Shown here one piece after another: positions 37,901 to 51,594 of a stretch of 64,000 bases of DNA (position 1 is its first letter; every line of letters begins with the position of its first letter). A program made the position numbers and the translations under genes. Source of the stretch: Chaetoderma sp. LZ-2023a (lineage: Eukaryota > Mollusca > Caudofoveata > Chaetodermatida > Chaetodermatidae); contig CM067369.1 in the NCBI GenBank assembly GCA_034401795.1, positions 137,652,496 through 137,716,495 of the forward strand. The letters run 5' to 3'. Below the pieces are notes generated by a model. That model saw nothing but the letters and a program-made list of their open reading frames with translations. It was not told where the DNA came from and made no database searches.

Positions 37901-40900
37901 CTGCTCTTCTTCCTTTTTCGGCATTTGTAAGAAAGAATTAAGAAGCGATAGGATATCAACCAGATTGTGTCACTGATGGCCGGACAAGTGAATGGTTGGA
38001 GGCTCCACGTCTGAAATCCAAATATCATGAGGTAATTCAAGATTGGGAGTGTTTTGTATTATGTCTATATGTCATGATCATTCATCTTATATATTCATGC
38101 TCATTCCCAGGCTAATATATGCAAAGAGCAGTTAACCCTCTTGTCATATTTCTGTTTTCAGGCGAGATGCATGTTCGTGAGTTCTCTCCTTTTTCTTAGG
38201 AGAAAAGGGGGGGGGGGGGGGGGGGGGGGGGGGGCGGCAGTGATGCGAATGTGATTCGGTTCCGTTAACTTGATGGTCTTTTTAGCTCTCCATTAATCAA
38301 GTTTAAGTCTAGCTCTTTCTCCAAGGGACAAAAGTAGCAGTTATGGCTTGCCCCTTCCCACCAGGTTACTGACCAAATCTGGTGTATATCAGAAGTAATA
38401 GAATGGTGAGTATTGATCGAAGGAGAATGAAGGAAATGTCAATTTCCCTTTCTCCTAGATCTAACAATACTCACCATTCTATTATGGACCCAGCCTCCCA
38501 GCCCCACGGAGGCAAGCCATGGGTTTCTCTTGTTTGGTGGCTATGCAAACAATATGAGTTTCATGGTAGACTGGTACTCGGCAGTTGGGAGCCGAGTACC
38601 CGGTTCCAGGAGTCGGTAAGGCTTTCTAAGTCTATAGTCCTAGAGCCAGCTGTCAGGGCCAGCTGTATATCAGAAGTAATAGAATGGTGAGTATTGTTAG
38701 ATCTCGGAGAAAGGGAAATTGAAATTTCCTTCAATCCCCCCATTATTGGAATCACTACATGATGATATCATCGATACTGTGGGTGATCATATTATTGTCT
38801 TATTTTTAATATTTTGAAATTAATTTTACTCAAACCTGTTGCTGCCCAAGCAGAAAGACATGTTCAATGACTTGTCTTTCAGTAAAAATTTGTTTCAAAA
38901 TGATCATTATTTTACCGATGTATTCGCTGTGAAACGTGTGGAGAAATTGCAGGGATGAAAAAGTTATTTCGTGGATAATACCTTTGTTTTATTTTCTTTG
39001 ACAGAAGTGATGGATGACATAGATGAGAGTGAGGATGTGAATATGGAACCATTTTTTGCTACGCGTGACTGGCAGACTCTCAAGCCTGGTGAGTTAAATA
39101 GATTGTTTGTCAGGCAGACTCACAATTCATTTTCTTTGACCAAACTCCCACAAACGGTTATTGCCTCAGACAAAACTGCCACAAATGATGTCATTTCCTT
39201 TATCAAAACACTCACAAGTGATGTCATTTTCTTTGAAATCGCTTTCACAAATGATGTCATTTCCTCTGACAAGGATTCTGCAATGTATTGGAGGAATCCC
39301 GTTTTAGCTACATGTATGTCCCACCCATCTGTAGATAAGCTACACCTACATTTCACCCATGCTGGGATTCCCTGAATATCACCTTCCAGAAAACTGTACA
39401 GGTAAGTTGTTGGCAGCAACAGCACCAAGTCAAATTAGTTTCAAAATATTCAACAGCACATTTATTAAACAGTAAAGCCATACAATTCGTACAAAAATGC
39501 TTCATCCATTATCAATTAAGCGTTCGTGATGAACTTATCTACATCATTCATGATGATGTCATTGATTGACATCATCCTACACGTCATGTATTTGATTATG
39601 ACATCATCTATGATTGATGGATAAACTGGAAAGGTCCATTGATGTCATTTCCTCTGGCAAGTTTTCTTCCAACATCGACAATGATGTCATTTCCTCTGGC
39701 AAGTTTTCTTCCAACATCGACAATGATGTCATTTACACTGGCAACTCTTCCACAAATCAAACAAGAACGATCAGAGATTGCAGCCCCTTGCCTCCCTTTT
39801 TATCATATTCTAAAAAGTTTTAGGATAGTCCAGATTTTTTCGGATTTTCTGTATTTTTTCCATGACGCCTAAAGTTGTGGAATCCTAGTGTATGGTCACA
39901 CCCTCCCTAGGCCTTATGTTAAAATATGAGTCAAATTGGAGAAGTAGTTTCCAAGATATCTATAGATCAAAAATCTGATCTGATCCCAGATCCAGATTCT
40001 TTTATCAAGACCACAGCCATAGTAAGGAAATGCTCGTGCATGGCAAGTTCCTACATTGTGTTAAAATTAGTAGTTTTTTAGATACCCCTTCTGACACACC
40101 CACGCACACACGCACGCACGCGCGCGCACACTGTTAGCTAGAGACCCGTCCATATGCCTTTTGGGCGGGAAAAATCTTTTTTAGACCAGAACTAAATCCT
40201 AAAAAATACTATCAGAATTTTACCAATTTAGCCAGGAAATTAGAAAAAGCTTTAATTTCAAGGCCCATTGGCTGAAAACTGTTTGTGGACACCATATTTT
40301 CAATATCTGGCTAACAGCTTGCACGCGCACACGCATGCACACACACACGACTTGAATGGGATGAGGGTATAATTTCCTCTCAAAAATTCCTCTGAAAAGG
40401 ATTTCACTAATGATACATGTATCATTTCCTTTGACAAGGATCACATAGATGATGTCATTTTCTCGGATCAAACTATCACAAATGTCTGACCACACTGCAC
40501 AAATGATGTCATTTCATTCACCAAGCTACCGTGCATATGATATCATATCCACTGACAAAATTCGCACAAATGGTGGCATTCCTGGCTTGTTTAGCTGCTG
40601 TGCAGATTTGTGGTGCCAAACAAGCTGAAAACAGCTACTTTATTAAACCTGAACTTCTAGCTGAAAGTACAAGCACAGTGATGAACTAATTTTTATACAA
40701 TTTTTAAACTATTGACGGGGTATTATGTGATGGCGCGGTCCAGGCAGGTGGGTGGCAGACTGGTTTCCGGATGATAACTCCCGTTTGTAGGATCACTTTG
40801 AAGCATCATAGGGTGATTGGACTAGGTCTGGGGAAGAAACCTATCGAAATCGACGATGATCCGAAATTCAATATGGCTGCCAGCCACCAGTGGCCATCTT

Positions 40901-43900
40901 GAAAATTGGTTTCCCGATAATAACTCAGTTACTGTTTATCAGATCGCTTTGAAACTTCATAGGGTAGTTGGACTAGGTCTGGGGAAGCGACCTATTGAAA
41001 TAGACGATGATCCAAAGTCCAAGATGGCCGCCAGGCACCGGCGGGCATCTTGAAAATTGTTTCCCTATAAGAACTCAGTTACCGTTTATCGAATCCATTT
41101 GAAACTTCATAGGGTGGTTTGACTAGGTCTGGGAAAGAAACCTATTGAAATTGACAAAGATCCAAAATTCAACATGGCCACCAGCAGCCATCTTGAAGAT
41201 TGTTTTCCTGATAATAACTTTGTTGACGTTTACCGGATTGATTTGAAACTTCATAGGGTGTTTTGACCATGTCTGATGAAGAAACTAGTCAAAATTTATG
41301 AGTCTGAAATCCAATATGGCTGCCAGCCACCAGTGGTCATCTTGAAAATAATTCTTAGACTGTTTAGCGGATCGCTTCATGGGATGACTGATCTGGCTCT
41401 GAGGAAGAAATCTCTTTTCTGATAGCTTTCATCATTGGTTTGTCATCATGGTGGGGTATTATGCTCAGTTTGCGGGGCTCTTGTTAAAACAGTATTACCA
41501 TGTAGAAACAAGTCTTTCACTTATGATATTATATAGAGAACCGTTTCTCACACTAAATATTGTTTATTACCTTGTATTACCTCATGACAGGTCAACGTGC
41601 TCCTGCTGGCTTACATATTCGCTTGAACTTGGAGACAGGAGAAAGAGAAGCAAAGCTCCTGGATAATGCTGATGAAGAAAACAAGGGTGGGTTATTTATG
41701 CAACAATTAGAGTATTACACATTTATTAACTATTTGCACTTGAAAATTCATTTAAGAATTAAGAAATGTTTGGGTTGAATATTTTGAAATTAATTTGACT
41801 TTGTGCTGCAGCAACAAGATCCTGTCAAATTAGTTTCAAAATATTCATCATCTTGCGAGTTTAGTCAGCCTTGAATTTGAGATTCTGGGAAATTAGGATT
41901 TAAATGGTTGATATTACTATACATTCGTGTATATTTTATGCCCTAATAGATAACATGCAGAGCAGAATATGACAAATTATGAGCAAAAAAACTGTATACA
42001 AACCTGGTGTATAACACGCAGTCGTATGCAAAATGCAAAATAATAATATCAGCATATCGGCTAAATAATTGGGTTTTTTTATTAATATTAACCAGTTTAT
42101 TCCATACTTTAACCACCATAGAATGCATAAAACAATCTGAGTGATAAATGTATTCAATATACAGGGGAAGCCCCATTTGTGTTCTCGCGAGATTTCTGCT
42201 AGCGTGAGAGTAAGATATTATCATGTAACAATGTCGTCCCAGAGTAAATCACTCAAGTGTACCTCACTGATAAATACAATGCTGACTAGGAATAGTGAAA
42301 TTATTACTTAAACTGCTTTAAAAACATTATCTTCGGTACATAATAATAATATATTGATTTGCAATATTGAGTTCGCACGTTACAAAATCTGTTCGTTTTT
42401 GGCCGGCCTTCCAGTCATCATATAGCTCGGTGGAATGCCTCCAATCACAAAAGAGGTTTCATTTTTGCAACGGGCCCGCCAACATAAGAAGCGATCTATC
42501 TCAGTTTAACTTCTCGGGTGTTCAAGCAACTTCTTTGGACGTCTGGTTCTGTTTTGGATTATTTTATGTCAGTCATACTTTCATTGCTCAAAATGGATGT
42601 GTAATAAGGTAGACTATTTGGTTCATGCATAAAATTCTACAACTTGATACTATTTTGACCTAAAATGTTGAACTAACTATATGGCCATGGTACATGTATA
42701 AAATAGTCTACAGCATGCACCCGCCTGTTGGCCTGAGAAAAATTACCCAAATTTACAATACCTACATTTATAATGCAAATTTCCATATCGTACCCTTCCA
42801 CAATATAACGTCACTTATACATGTCTATTAGGATCACCTAATATAGCAGCAAAATGTGACCACACACGATGTCTGACCCATTAAACAGCTTCTGCAGTGG
42901 TCTTGAGAAATCTCCGTTTGCAGACAAGGACATAGAAGACTATTTTTGAAAATTTACTATTGGAATGACTGGCTTGAAAACAGTGGTAAATTTTTAAAAA
43001 TAATTTCTTGCTCTGCAAATGGACATTTTCTATGAGAAAATTGAAATTTTCGTCGCCAGGGAAGGAAGACCTTGTTGAGCTTTACTACATTTGTGTGTTA
43101 AATGATTAAAGGAATGTTCATCTCATCTTCACTGTTCTATTGTACTGGTACTCAGTTTTTAGTTGTGTTCCTCTATTTATATCACAATTATTTGCTTTTT
43201 AGCATGATTTTAGTTTAACATTGATATATGGCTGCCACCATTTTGTCTCCTTAAAGTATAATATGTGATGTAATGCAGGTACAGATATAGCATATTCTGT
43301 CTGATTCAATAACTACCTTGTTGAATATTTTGAAACTACTGTGACTGAAAGCTGTTGCTGTTGTTTTTCAAAATATTCTACAACTTACCTGTATAGTTGT
43401 TCTTACACCACACTACCAACCAAGATTGAAGACCAAGCAGATGTCAGAAATGTTTTCTGATTAGGCTGAAAAATATACGTGTATCAACATTTGCTGAATA
43501 AAGACAAGTATCTTTCTTTGATATCATGTTAGATATCTAAGAGTGCCATGCATAATTTATGTCTGGAATATTCTATTACCTGTATAGCTAGACTACATGT
43601 AAGTATAAGATTAGGTGTGCTTGCTTTTAAATAGTCATCGTTTAATCCCTCCTGTGTTAACACTAGGCTTGCACGATTACATGATTAAATCGAAAATCGT
43701 GATTATGTTTTAAATCGTGAATTTATATGATTAAAAATTAAATAATCAAATAATCGTGAATATTTTCTATTGCAGAAAATATTTCAAAACCTAATTTTCA
43801 ATTATTTTTTAATGCGATCGGTCATGAAAAATTACATTTTGCTTAGTGAATGTACCTGAATGTCCATTTGCAAGGCAAGAGAGGACTATTTTTGAAAATG

Positions 43901-46900
43901 TATTACTGGAATGCCTGGCTCGAGAATTGAGCCAGTCATTCCAGTGATACATTTTCAAAAATAGTCTTCTCTTGCCCTGCAAATGGACTTTTCTATACAC
44001 CATTGCAATTTTCGTCATTGATATTTTTTTGTTGTTATGGCTTGGTAATTTGTATCCAAGCTGATTAATCGAGTAATCACGATTATTTTTTAATAATCGA
44101 TCGCGATCACTCAACGCAATAATCCTAAGCCTAGTTAACAGCACCTCAAACATGTCAAAGCACACAATATGTTACTTATATCAATTGGGCAATTAATGGT
44201 CATGAAGTTTCAAGAAAATTTTAATTTTAGCTCAGTGAATGTTCATTTGCAGGCCAAGAGAAGATTATTTTCTGTAAATTTACCACTGGAATTTCCAAAG
44301 ATTGCTTTCTGGGTCGCAAATGAATATTTTTTCAGGGTTAAATGTCAAGAAAATGTATGTTTTTTCACTTAGTCAATGTCAAGTTGATGACCAAGTGAAG
44401 ACTAGTTTTGACAATTTGCCACTGGAATGACTGGTTTCATTACCGAGCCTGTCATTACATCCAGTGTTTTTCATGGCACCTAAATTGTGGAGGTCCCAGT
44501 GACCCTACACCATGAAATCTGAGGGTCACCAGCTGAAATCTGGTTTTCCCAAGCAGTATTTCGCATCCATGCTAAAATTAGAGGGTACCATGGACTCCCA
44601 ACTATGAATAATGGCGGTCCCATGCTAGATTTTAACCCTTTAATGACTAAATTTCTTCAAAAAATTAAGTTATTTACTTGTTGAATGTCCATTTACAGGC
44701 CAAGAGAAGACTTTTTTAAATTTACCACTGTATTGACTGGCTCGGTTACCGAGCCAGTCATTTCAGTGGTAAAATTTCAAAAATATCTTCTCTTGTCCTG
44801 TAAATGGACATTACTCAAAACCACTACAGAGGGCGGTTTTGGCCGGTTTCATCACGAAAGGGTTACAGGTATTTTTGTGCAAAGATCTATAAAACAACTT
44901 AGTACCTAACAATCATACAAGATATTCATGGGGGGGTCGCATTGTACCCACTGCCACTACTTTTGGGGATCCCAAGCTGCATCTTAGGGGTATATACCAT
45001 CAAAAGGACCCTTATGAGAATCCCTGATTACCGTGTAAATTGTTCAATATAGTCTTCTCTTAGCCTGCAAACAGTCGTTTCTCAAAACAACTGCAGAGGT
45101 TGTTATGGTCGACTCGGCCATTAAAAAGTGAAGTTGGCACAAGAGGCGTGAAGCTGCGCGTAGCAAGCATAGTATTCAATATTACTGTTACAGATGAGAA
45201 AGGAGACGGTAGACAGCACAGCATGGAGAAACTGAAGAAGGCCATTCAGGATTTCAAAGTTAATGAAGTAGATGATGAGATGGAGGAGGTAATGTGTTTA
45301 ACCCTTTACTGCCTAAATATGGTCATGAAAATGGAAAATGTCCATTTGCAGGTAAGGAGAATAAAATTTTTGAAAATTTACCACTGGAATGACTGGCCAG
45401 TGATTCTGGTGGTAAATTAAAAAAATTGTATTCTCTATGCAAATGGATATTTTTCAAGACCACTACAGAGGCCGGTATTGGTCGGCTTGGTCATGAAAAC
45501 GTTAAGCAATCACATATTCAATAATGGTGGGATCTGATCTGTCACTCAATTATCTAATTTTAATGTCAAATAAGTCACAAATTTGCTGACATCACAATGA
45601 TAATGATATCATTATTATTATAAGCTCTGTCGCGAAAAACTGAGAAGTCCGTCAGAAAATTGTATGAATTGTAAGTCTTGGATGAATTTACAATTTAATA
45701 AACATTCTATTAAATATTTTATGTGTAAGGTATCAATCACTGTGTATAGCCACTGGCTTTGATGAACTGCCTGTTGACATGCATGTGTGTACTATTATGT
45801 GAATAGCAAATAAATTTTAACCCTTTCATGATGAAGCCGGCCAAAACTGGCCTTTGCTGTGGTCTTGAGGAATCTCCATTTGTAGGCCAAGAGAAGACTG
45901 TTTTTGAAAATTTATCAGTGGAATGACTGGCTCGGTAACAGAGCCAGTCATTCCAGTAATAAATTTTTTTAAATATTCTCTTGGTGTGCAAATTGACATT
46001 CAGTAAGCAAATAAGTTGATTTTCGTGACAAAATTAAGCCATTAACGGGTTACGGGTTAATTGCTATCAGCTAGTAATAAGTCTGATATAATAACCTCAC
46101 TTCAATGTTCTCATTCACAGACTCAAAAAGAAGAGATTCGTCGGAAATTTCGTAGTTACGAGGAGCTGAAAGATGATTTGGAAGAAATAAATATGGGTAT
46201 TAAGACTGATGCAGAAATCATAACAGAGCTTGTTTTTAAGCTAAACTCCTCGAAACCGGGCAACACAGAAGACTTGATGAGGGAGGTCCTGATTGACCTG
46301 GAGTATTATCTGCATCAGGTTTGTTGGATGCCAGACCATGTAAATGGAGGAATACAGTTTTAGCTATGCCTCCTCACCCATCTTTACATAAGCTTCACCC
46401 CGTGTTAGGATCAATCGATCCCTGCACTCCCGAAATCTCAATTTCCAGAAGACTATACAATCATGTAAGCTGTTGAATATTTTGAAACTAATTTGACTGG
46501 GTGCTTTTGCTGCCTATGGCTGCCCAACAGTGCCCAGTCAAATTAGTTTTAAAATATTCAACAGAATGTTTATTAAATAGTAAAGACATACAATTCATAC
46601 AACAACATTTAGTCCATCATAATTAAGTGTTCGTGATGAACCTAGTTCCATCATTCATGATGTTATTGATTATGACATCATGCTATGGATCACATATATT
46701 GTTGATTATGACGTCATCCTACATGTCACATAATTATCCCCCCCTCCCCGCCCGCTTTAGTGAAAAGCGGGGGATTATGTTTTTCGCTTCTGTCCATCCG
46801 TCCGTCCGTCTGTCCATGCATCCATCACACAGAGGTTTTCTTTCGATAACTTTACTTTTGCTTGGAATATTGTGACAAACACTTCATGGAAATGTTGGCT

Positions 46901-49900
46901 ATGGTACTAGGGAAATGTACATTATTTTGTGGGTCAGTCAGCTTGTCCCTCCGTCCATCCATACCTTTGTCTCTGAATTTGTGTCTGTCCGTCCATGCAA
47001 ATTTTGGGTTTTCGTTCAATAATTTAATTTTTGCTTGGAGTATTGTGACGAAACTTCATGGGAACATTGGCTATGTTTCTAGGGAAATGTACATTATTTT
47101 GCGGGTCAGTCAGCTCGTCCCTCTGTCCATCCATCCCTTTGTCTCTGAATTTGTGTCCATCCATCCGTGCAAAGTTTGGGTTTTTGTTCAATAACTTTAT
47201 CTTTGCTTGGGATATTGTGAGGAAACTTCATGAGAATGTTGGCTATGGTACTAGGTAAATGTACATTATTTTGTGGGTCAGTCAGCTCGTCCCTCTGTCC
47301 GTCCATCACTTTGTCTCTGAATTTGTGTCGGTCCGTCCGTGCAAATTTTGGGTTTTCATTCAGTAACTTTATTTTTGCTTGGAGTATTGTGAGGAAACTT
47401 CATGGGAACATTGGCTATGGTACTAGGGAAATGTACATTATTTTGTGTGTCAGTCAGCCCATCCCTACATCCATCCATCCCTTTGTCTCTGAATTTGTGT
47501 CCGTCCGTGCAAATTTTTGGTTTTCATTCAATAAGTTTATTTTTGCTTGAAGTATTGTGACGAAACTTAATAACCAAACCTTCTACTTGAATGTGTTATT
47601 GAATAGGTTAGTAATCTCATGTGGCTAGTTTATAATTATTAGCTCCCATTTGTCTGTGTATCCATCCATATCCAAATCAGGATATTATGTCATCCCACGA
47701 ACATGGCTGCCATTGCAGGGGGATTATTTGATTTATACAGGGTTCATACGCATGTCTGGAAAAGTATGGAAAATTAGGAAAGACTTTTCCAGGGCTGGAA
47801 AAAGTATGGAAATTCCAATTTTGGGCCAACTGGTATGGAAAATGTATGGAAAATTAAAATATCGGCAATCCTAATTTTTCCGACCGCAATCTTTTTGTTT
47901 ACGAACGAAATCTCGCGTTTCAGCCAATCTTGCCAGAATTTAATTCGATTGGGTCCCAGTCTCGTCTGCCAATAGAAAACCGCCTTTTACCAGGAACATC
48001 TCGCGGTTGTTGAGCAATACGTGTCTGAACATGTTCAAGTACAATGCAATAAAAATGAGTGAATCGGCAGTCGTCTGTCAAATAGTACAGTGTTAGAAGC
48101 CGAAACAATGAAATAATTTGCGAGATTGCCGTTTTTTGTGATACAGTAAAGATGGGAAAGTGCAAATATTCTAGTGTTTGGGAAACTAATGATAAATATA
48201 AGGATTGGATTTTACCGGACAACACATCAAACTCGCATGCCAAATGTAGTGTTTGTAATAAGTCGTTTGACATCGGGAATATGGGCGAAGCGGCTCTTGT
48301 TAGCCACATGCCGGGGAAAAAACATGAGACACTGACAGAAGTTCGTCTAAAGCCAGCGCCGAAAGTTACGGATTTCTTTGGTTCAAGGTAAGAATATTTT
48401 ACATTTTCACATTGATAGTACCAGAATCATTTAGAAGCGTAGCAATTTTATATCGACCAACGTTAGATGATCCCAACTTTTCCCTCGTATCGCGAGGCCT
48501 CTTGTGTTGGCTCGTCATCGAGTGAAAATAATGAATTCCTGTTGCTATGGTAATCATTTAGAAGCGTGGCAATTTTATATCGCCCAATGTTAGATGATCC
48601 CAACTTTGCGCTGAGTCGCGGTAAAATAGTATTGACTGTCCGACAACTCTCTCGTATCGCGAGGCCTCTTATGGCACATTATCGAGTGAAAATAATGAGG
48701 ATTCCTCCGGTTGCTATGGCATTATGATCAGCTATGGTAAATTAAATTTAAAATAAATTAGTGTATATGTGCAGGTTTTAACTTATCATCTAAAGGTGGG
48801 GTGGAGGGTGGCCCTCAACAAGTGAATGTTGGTGTCTCAAGCTCAACTTTACAGGATAGCTGTTGAATATTTTGAAAATAATTTGACTGGAAACTATTGC
48901 TGCAACAATTTCCAGTCAAATTATTTTCAAAATATTCAACAAAAAATGTGCTGCTGTAATGAAATTCATATCTGGCTTGCATCCTGAAAAACACTGAGCC
49001 ACTCCTAGACAATATGCGGTTCCTGAGAAATGTCCATTTGCAGATCAAGAAAAGCCTACTTTTGAAGATTTATCACAGTAATGACTGGCTTGGTCACCAT
49101 GTCAGTCATTCCAGTGGTAAATTTTCAAAAGTTCTCCTGACCTGCAAATACACATTTTCTATTTACAGTTAAACCCTTTGTTTTATCATGTCATTATGTA
49201 TGTATGCAGTAGTCCTGAGAAATGTACATTTGCAGATCAGGAAAAGACTATTTTTGAAGATTTATCACAATAATGACTGGCTTGGTCACCATGTCAGTCA
49301 TTCCAGTGGTAAATTTTCAAAAAAAGTCTTCTGACCTGCAAATGCACATTTTCTATTTACACTTAAACCCTTTGTTTTATCATGTCATGATGTATATATG
49401 CAGTGGTACGGAGAAATGTCCATTTGCAGATCAAAAAATACTATTTTTGAAGATTTATCGCTGTAATGACTGGACTGGCACTATGTCAGTCATTCCAGTT
49501 GTAAATTTTGAAGAAAATAAATTATTTTTATTTTGATTTTATCTTTCCTGAGTGTTATCCATCCATATCAACATTAAAATTGCCATGATTGTATCCAGTT
49601 ATTTTAACTGTCATATAAACAAATAGAGTGCTGTATATCTTTCTATCTGTGATGAGTGTTATCTGATGTTAAATTAGTTGATTATTTATTTTGATATGTT
49701 GTTTTATAAAGTTTATATATGATAATATGATGAACTTAGTAAGTGTATTTGTTTTTTGTCTGATTGAAAGTCGTAAATTAGGTCTGGAAAATTTGAAATT
49801 GAGTCTTGAAAAAGTATGGAATTTAATTCTGTATGAACCCTGTTTATATCATCTAGTTGATTATGACATCATCCTACACATCACATAATTGATTTTGATT

Positions 49901-51537
49901 GATGGATAAACTAGAATCCTCCATTCATAGGGAATGTTCTCAATGGAATAACAGTTATAAACTTTTGTTACTAGACAAGGGGAAGAGGGTATTGTGATCG
50001 GGTATGTCTGTCTGTGTGTCTGGAGGTGTATTTAAAAAATACTGACCCGATTTTGTCCAACTTTCAACACAAAGAAGGAACTTGCCATGCCAAGAGGATT
50101 ATTTCCAGACTTTGGCCATGATCCTGATGAGAAAATCTAGATTGGATCAAAAATACTACTTGTCAGATTTGGCTCACATTTTAGCACAGGAAAGGATGTG
50201 ACTGTCCACTAGGATTGCACAACTTTGGACGTGATCTGGAAAAAAATCCTAAAAAACAAAAATACATGGATAATCCGAAAAAAAATCCAGAAAATCCAAC
50301 AACTTTTTACATTGTGACATAAATGTGAAGGCGAGGGGCTGCAACCTTTGATTGTTCTTGGTTTGCTATAACCATTAAATTTTTTCAAGAAAATTTTAAT
50401 TTTCTCAGAAAATATCCATTTGCAGACCAAAAGATTATTTTTCAAAATTTATCACTTGAATGACTGGCTCGGTTATTGAGCCAGTTATTCCAGTGATACA
50501 TTTTCAAAAATAGTCTTCTCTTTGGTCTGCAAATGGACATTCCCTAAGACCACTACAGAAGCCGTTTTTGGCTGATATGATTGTTAAAGGGTTAAAAAAA
50601 GTTTACCGGTAGTTCTATTGAATATTCTGTTTTATTAGCTATTTGAATAGTTTAACTCTTTGAAACCTCAATTGTCAGAATCCCAATTTAAGGAGGTAAG
50701 CTGTTGAACATTTTGAAAACTAATTTGACAGGAACCTGTTGCTGCCTTGGCAGGCCAAGAGAAGACTATTTTGAAATATTTGCCACTGGAATATCTGTCT
50801 TGATTTGTAAGCCAAGATTTGAGGTCATAAAATTTCAAAAGAATCTTTCGGCCAGCAATTGAACATTTCTCAAGACCACTGCAGAAGCTGGTTGTTGGGC
50901 GGCTTGGACATGAAACCTTGAATTCCCTGTCTCATTTTCAAGGTAACCATACATGAAAATTTGAATATTTTGAAATTAATTTGACTGGAAGTCGTACGGC
51001 GAATGCCATTTGGATCGCTATTCCAGTCAAATTAATTTCTAAATATTCAACAGAATAAGTTTTATATCGTAAAGAATTTACTTTTTCAGGGATTTGTCAG
51101 TGAAAGGGTAAACATTAAAGTGTTTGTAAATGTGTGTTTGACCCACAGATAGACAATGCACAACTCTTCTGTGGCCTTGGAGGCATGAAGATTTTGATCG
51201 CTATGCTTAAAGACAACAATTCAGCGCTGAAGTCAGAAGTGACGAGTGCAATAGGGGCAGCTGTCCAAAGGTATGCTCGGGACAAAGTGGTCTAGTCAGT
51301 TGCTGCGTTAGAGAGGGAGAGGGGGAGGGGGAGGGAGGGAGTTGCATTCATTATCATAGACAGACAAACACTCAAACAGGCATCTTGGTGAATTGTCTTC
51401 ACTCATCGCTATCTCTATCTCTCACGCCAGATGTATAAATGCGTTACCCTTGTAAGAAGTTGTGTAGTTCACTGCGATAGACAGAGAGACTCCAGGGAGA
51501 GTAAAAATACTCTCACTCACTCCACTAAGTTAGTGAG

Positions 51538-51594
<57 letters not shown>

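Larger units (their letters stand above)
31744..38735 (+). mobile_element. DIRS1-type tyrosine-recombinase retroelement, copy 2
   Basis: End to end about 7 kb, with a left terminal repeat, leader, gag-like region, reverse transcriptase with RNase H, tyrosine recombinase, a G-run, and a right terminal repeat. It lies in SIL1 intron 1 in the sense direction. It matches copy 1 over its whole length with scattered differences. It is a broken fossil, with ten or more breaks, and looks more decayed than copy 1. Confidence 0.9.
47738..49842 (+). mobile_element. hAT-like non-autonomous element, complete, with 6-bp target duplication
   Basis: The 12-bp perfect terminal inverted repeats are CAGGGTTCATAC (47738) and its complement GTATGAACCCTG (to 49842), and the flanking direct repeat is TTTATA (47732-47737 and 49843-49848). 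The 2.1-kb interior has TATGGAAA-type subterminal motifs, a single zinc-finger exon with a splice donor but no further exon, a duplicated segment, a family A palindrome and tandem family B units. It would need a transposase from elsewhere. Located in SIL1 intron 5. Confidence 0.83.

Noticed and set aside
38971-39375. A 134-codon separate gene
   Set aside because: Only 39005-39088 is coding, as SIL1 exon 2; the remainder is intron with repeated TGATGTCATTT motifs.
46862-47550. Open frames of 66-110 codons repeating a peptide like GKCTLFCGSVS
   Set aside because: They arise from the 172-bp tandem repeat, whose period is not a multiple of three; each frame is the same peptide from a shifted unit.
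46790-47575. CRISPR-like array
   Set aside because: Unit length is 172 bp with no unique spacers, and the DNA is animal nuclear.
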